Shown here in pieces: positions 10,795-11,243 of a stretch of DNA of 11,243 nucleotides (position 1 is its first letter; each line of letters opens with the position of its first letter). The notes under the pieces were generated by a model that searched no databases, was not told the DNA's origin, and worked only from the letters and a program-made list of their open reading frames with translations. The position numbers and the translations under genes were made by a program. Origin of the DNA: Christensenella sp. UBA1214 (lineage in GTDB: Bacteria > Bacillota > Clostridia > Christensenellales > CAG-138); the NCBI GenBank assembly GCA_002309375.1, contig DBXK01000023.1, positions 256-11,498 on the forward strand. Reading direction: 5' to 3'.

Positions 10795-11243
10795 ATGTGC
10801 GAATACAATTATGACGTCGTCGTCCTCGGCGGAGGCCCGGGCGGCTATGAATGCGCGATCCGCTGCGCTCAGTATGGCAAGAAGGTCGCTCTCGTCGAAG
10901 CCCGCGAGCTCGGCGGGACCTGTCTCAACCGCGGCTGCATCCCCACCAAAGCGCTGCTCCACGGCGCTGAGGTCTTTGAGACCGCAAAGAATGCTGCGAA
11001 CTGCGGCGTCAATGTCGGCGAAGTCAGCGTCGATTTCGCAAAGCTCGCCGAATACAAGGACGGCATCGTCGCAAAGCTCCGCAGCGGCGTTGCGGGGCTC
11101 GAGAAAGCCCACGGCGTAAAGGTCATCCCCGGCTTCGGCAGGATCGTCGATGCGCATACTCTCTCCGTTGAAAAGGCCGAAGGAACCGAGGAGATCACCT
11201 TCGATAAGCTGATCCTCGCGACCGGCAGCTCCCCCGCCCGCCC
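10795..11243 (+). CDS. lpdA: Dihydrolipoyl dehydrogenase (E3), N-terminal part, runs off the window
   Basis: Cytoplasmic FAD enzyme that reoxidises the dihydrolipoyl groups of 2-oxoacid dehydrogenase complexes or of the glycine cleavage system, passing electrons to NAD. The 149 complete codons cover the FAD-binding start (YDVVVLGGGPGGYECAIRCAQ), the redox-active disulfide motif GGTCLNRGCIPTKALLH and the ATGSSP segment; a full protein has about 460-470 residues. The start is ATG at 10795, with AAAGGA eight bases upstream and a promoter at 10704-10732. Being first behind its own promoter, it may be monocistronic or lead an operon outside the window, so which complex it serves cannot be told. 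Other family members (mercuric or glutathione reductases) fit less well, since GGTCLNRGCIPTK is the E3 form. Confidence 0.93.
   Translation, partial: MCEYNYDVVVLGGGPGGYECAIRCAQYGKKVALVEARELGGTCLNRGCIPTKALLHGAEVFETAKNAANCGVNVGEVSVDFAKLAEYKDGIVAKLRSGVAGLEKAHGVKVIPGFGRIVDAHTLSVEKAEGTEEITFDKLILATGSSPAR

Noticed and set aside
10742..11119. + strand frame beginning at the lpdA transcription start
   Set aside because: It overlaps lpdA out of frame, has no ribosome site, and is low-complexity Ser/Ala-rich shadow sequence.

Overview
The window looks like chromosomal DNA from a spore-forming, anaerobic Firmicute of the class Clostridia, probably near the Oscillospiraceae/Ruminococcaceae and probably uncultured. 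Pointers are spoVAD and spoVAE, strong AGGAGG-type ribosome binding sites, TATAAT/TTGACA-type promoters with exact 17-base spacers, a tRNA gene that encodes its own CCA, several TTG/GTG starts, and a dockerin-type calcium module typical of plant-fibre-degrading clostridia. The placement rests on gene content only; no database was searched.

Layout, left to right. (1) The 3' end of gpmI (+), ending at a hairpin terminator shared with a convergent membrane-anchored N-acetylmuramoyl-L-alanine amidase (-). (2) An AT-rich gap, then the germination pair spoVAD-spoVAE (-), with no spoVAC beside it. (3) A nadD-yqeK fusion and rsfS (-), tightly coupled and closed by their own terminator; the nadD promoter would start transcription at the A of its ATG. 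(4) A divergent gene for an unrecognised membrane protein (+). Its last 10 bases overlap, tail to tail, a long class B penicillin-binding lipoprotein gene (-). (5) A small HExxH membrane protein (-), divergent from tRNA-Leu(UAA) (+). (6) About 660 bases of structured repeats directly behind the tRNA. (7) An exported thioredoxin-dockerin fusion (-), divergent from the start of lpdA, dihydrolipoyl dehydrogenase (+), which runs off the window.

Most genes are housekeeping: glycolysis, NAD synthesis, ribosome silencing, cell-wall synthesis and hydrolysis, and germination. They form short independent transcription units rather than one pathway operon. Promoters are visible for the amidase, nadD, the penicillin-binding protein, the HExxH protein, the tRNA, the thioredoxin and lpdA.

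The most unusual part is 9084-9746. Four units (A1, B1, A2, B2) each fold on paper as a three-way junction. Each starts with TTGATCA, and each ends in a copy of the 3' end of the adjacent tRNA-Leu. A and B differ in sequence but share architecture, loops and junction bases. The A-B pair is tandemly duplicated with a period of exactly 332 bases, and several differences between copies preserve base pairing. This is the best candidate here for an undescribed element family.
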